In this document: piece by piece, positions 7,532-7,672 of the stretch
Layout of the letters: each line of letters begins with the position of its first letter
Position numbering within the stretch: position 1 is the stretch's first letter
Origin: Rubrivivax sp.
GTDB lineage: Bacteria; Pseudomonadota; Gammaproteobacteria; Burkholderiales; Burkholderiaceae_C
Direction: 5' to 3'
Length of the DNA: 7,672 nucleotides
NCBI GenBank assembly: GCA_030693565.1
Contig: JAUYAJ010000139.1
Location: forward strand, 1 to 7,672
Program-made: the position numbers and the translations under genes
The notes under the pieces: model-generated
What the model was told of the DNA's origin: nothing
Database searches by the model: none
The model's input: only the letters and a program-made list of their open reading frames with translations

Positions 7532-7672
7532 CTAGTGTAGTGTTTCGTTCTGTTTGGAACTTAAGCGCGCATTAGCCCGAATTACCTTCTGCAGGATGTC
7601 GCGCGCGCTCTTGGTCCAGATGAATGGCTTGGGTTCGGTGTTGTGATGAGCGACGTATTCATTGATCGCTGC
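7532..7672 (-). CDS. C-terminal end of an IS630-family transposase; 5' end outside the window
   Basis: Reading in from the right edge on the - strand gives 46 residues ending at a TAG (7534-7532). They include INEYVAHHN, then PKPFIWTKSARDIL and a basic helix (IRANARL). The pattern of an H-N segment followed by PKPF.W......I is the typical C-terminus of IS630-family DDE transposases. The catalytic acidic residues lie beyond the window, so completeness and activity cannot be judged. GC content is near 52%, against roughly 68% in the neighbouring genes, as expected for an acquired element. The piece is too short and lacks a start, so a simple open-frame listing would miss it. Confidence 0.85.
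   Translation of the reverse strand, partial: AAINEYVAHHNTEPKPFIWTKSARDILQKVIRANARLSSKQNETLH
7533..7672 (-). mobile_element. edge of an IS630-family insertion sequence, continuing past the window
   Basis: The transposase end lies against CTAG (7532-7535). IS630 elements insert at TA, preferentially within CTAG, and duplicate the TA. The boundary is therefore inferred at the TA (7533-7534), with the element starting at about 7535 (GTGTAGTG). The matching inverted repeat and second TA copy lie outside the window, so the exact end is not proven. Confidence 0.6.

Overview
The window is about 68% GC by eye, with strongly G/C-ending codons and dense gene packing. The protein styles fit a betaproteobacterium of the order Burkholderiales; this is an inference from composition and recognised families, since no search could be run. 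Five chromosomal-type genes, whole or partial, and the edge of an insertion sequence account for nearly all of it.

Layout. (1) Positions 2-391, + strand: the tail of a Pro/Ala-rich protein with a four-cysteine end, possibly a Ser/Thr protein kinase. (2) Positions 461-2185, + strand: an AMP-forming acyl-CoA ligase that starts at TTG. (3) Positions 2182-5406, - strand: the main feature, a 1074-residue protein joining a catabolic-type, cobalamin-dependent reductive dehalogenase (vestigial N-terminal domain, corrinoid core, two [4Fe-4S] clusters) to a phthalate dioxygenase reductase-like module (flavin, NAD(P)H and [2Fe-2S] domains). (4) Positions 5464-6456, - strand: a fermentative-type D-lactate dehydrogenase (LdhA), starting at GTG behind a good ribosome binding site. 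(5) Positions 6599-7216, - strand: a lipoprotein of the YbhB/YbcL (PEBP) family. (6) Positions 7217-7531: 315 bases with no gene I can support. (7) Positions 7532-7672, - strand: the last 46 residues of an IS630-family transposase, lower in GC (about 52%) than everything else, marking a mobile element that continues past the right edge.

How the genes may work together. The dehalogenase carries its own electron-transfer chain, so it should run on NAD(P)H in the cytoplasm without a separate ferredoxin, a membrane anchor (RdhB) or a Tat signal; none of these is encoded here. It would remove halogen from an aromatic substrate to allow breakdown, rather than serving as a respiratory terminal oxidase. 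ldhA lies 57 bases upstream on the same strand and could be co-transcribed; both enzymes consume reduced nicotinamide cofactor. The ligase converges on the dehalogenase so tightly that both stop codons lie in one CTAG. A role for the ligase in CoA activation of a dehalogenated acid is possible but unproven, because its motifs fit fatty-acid ligases equally well. The IS630 edge shows that mobile DNA has entered the neighbourhood.
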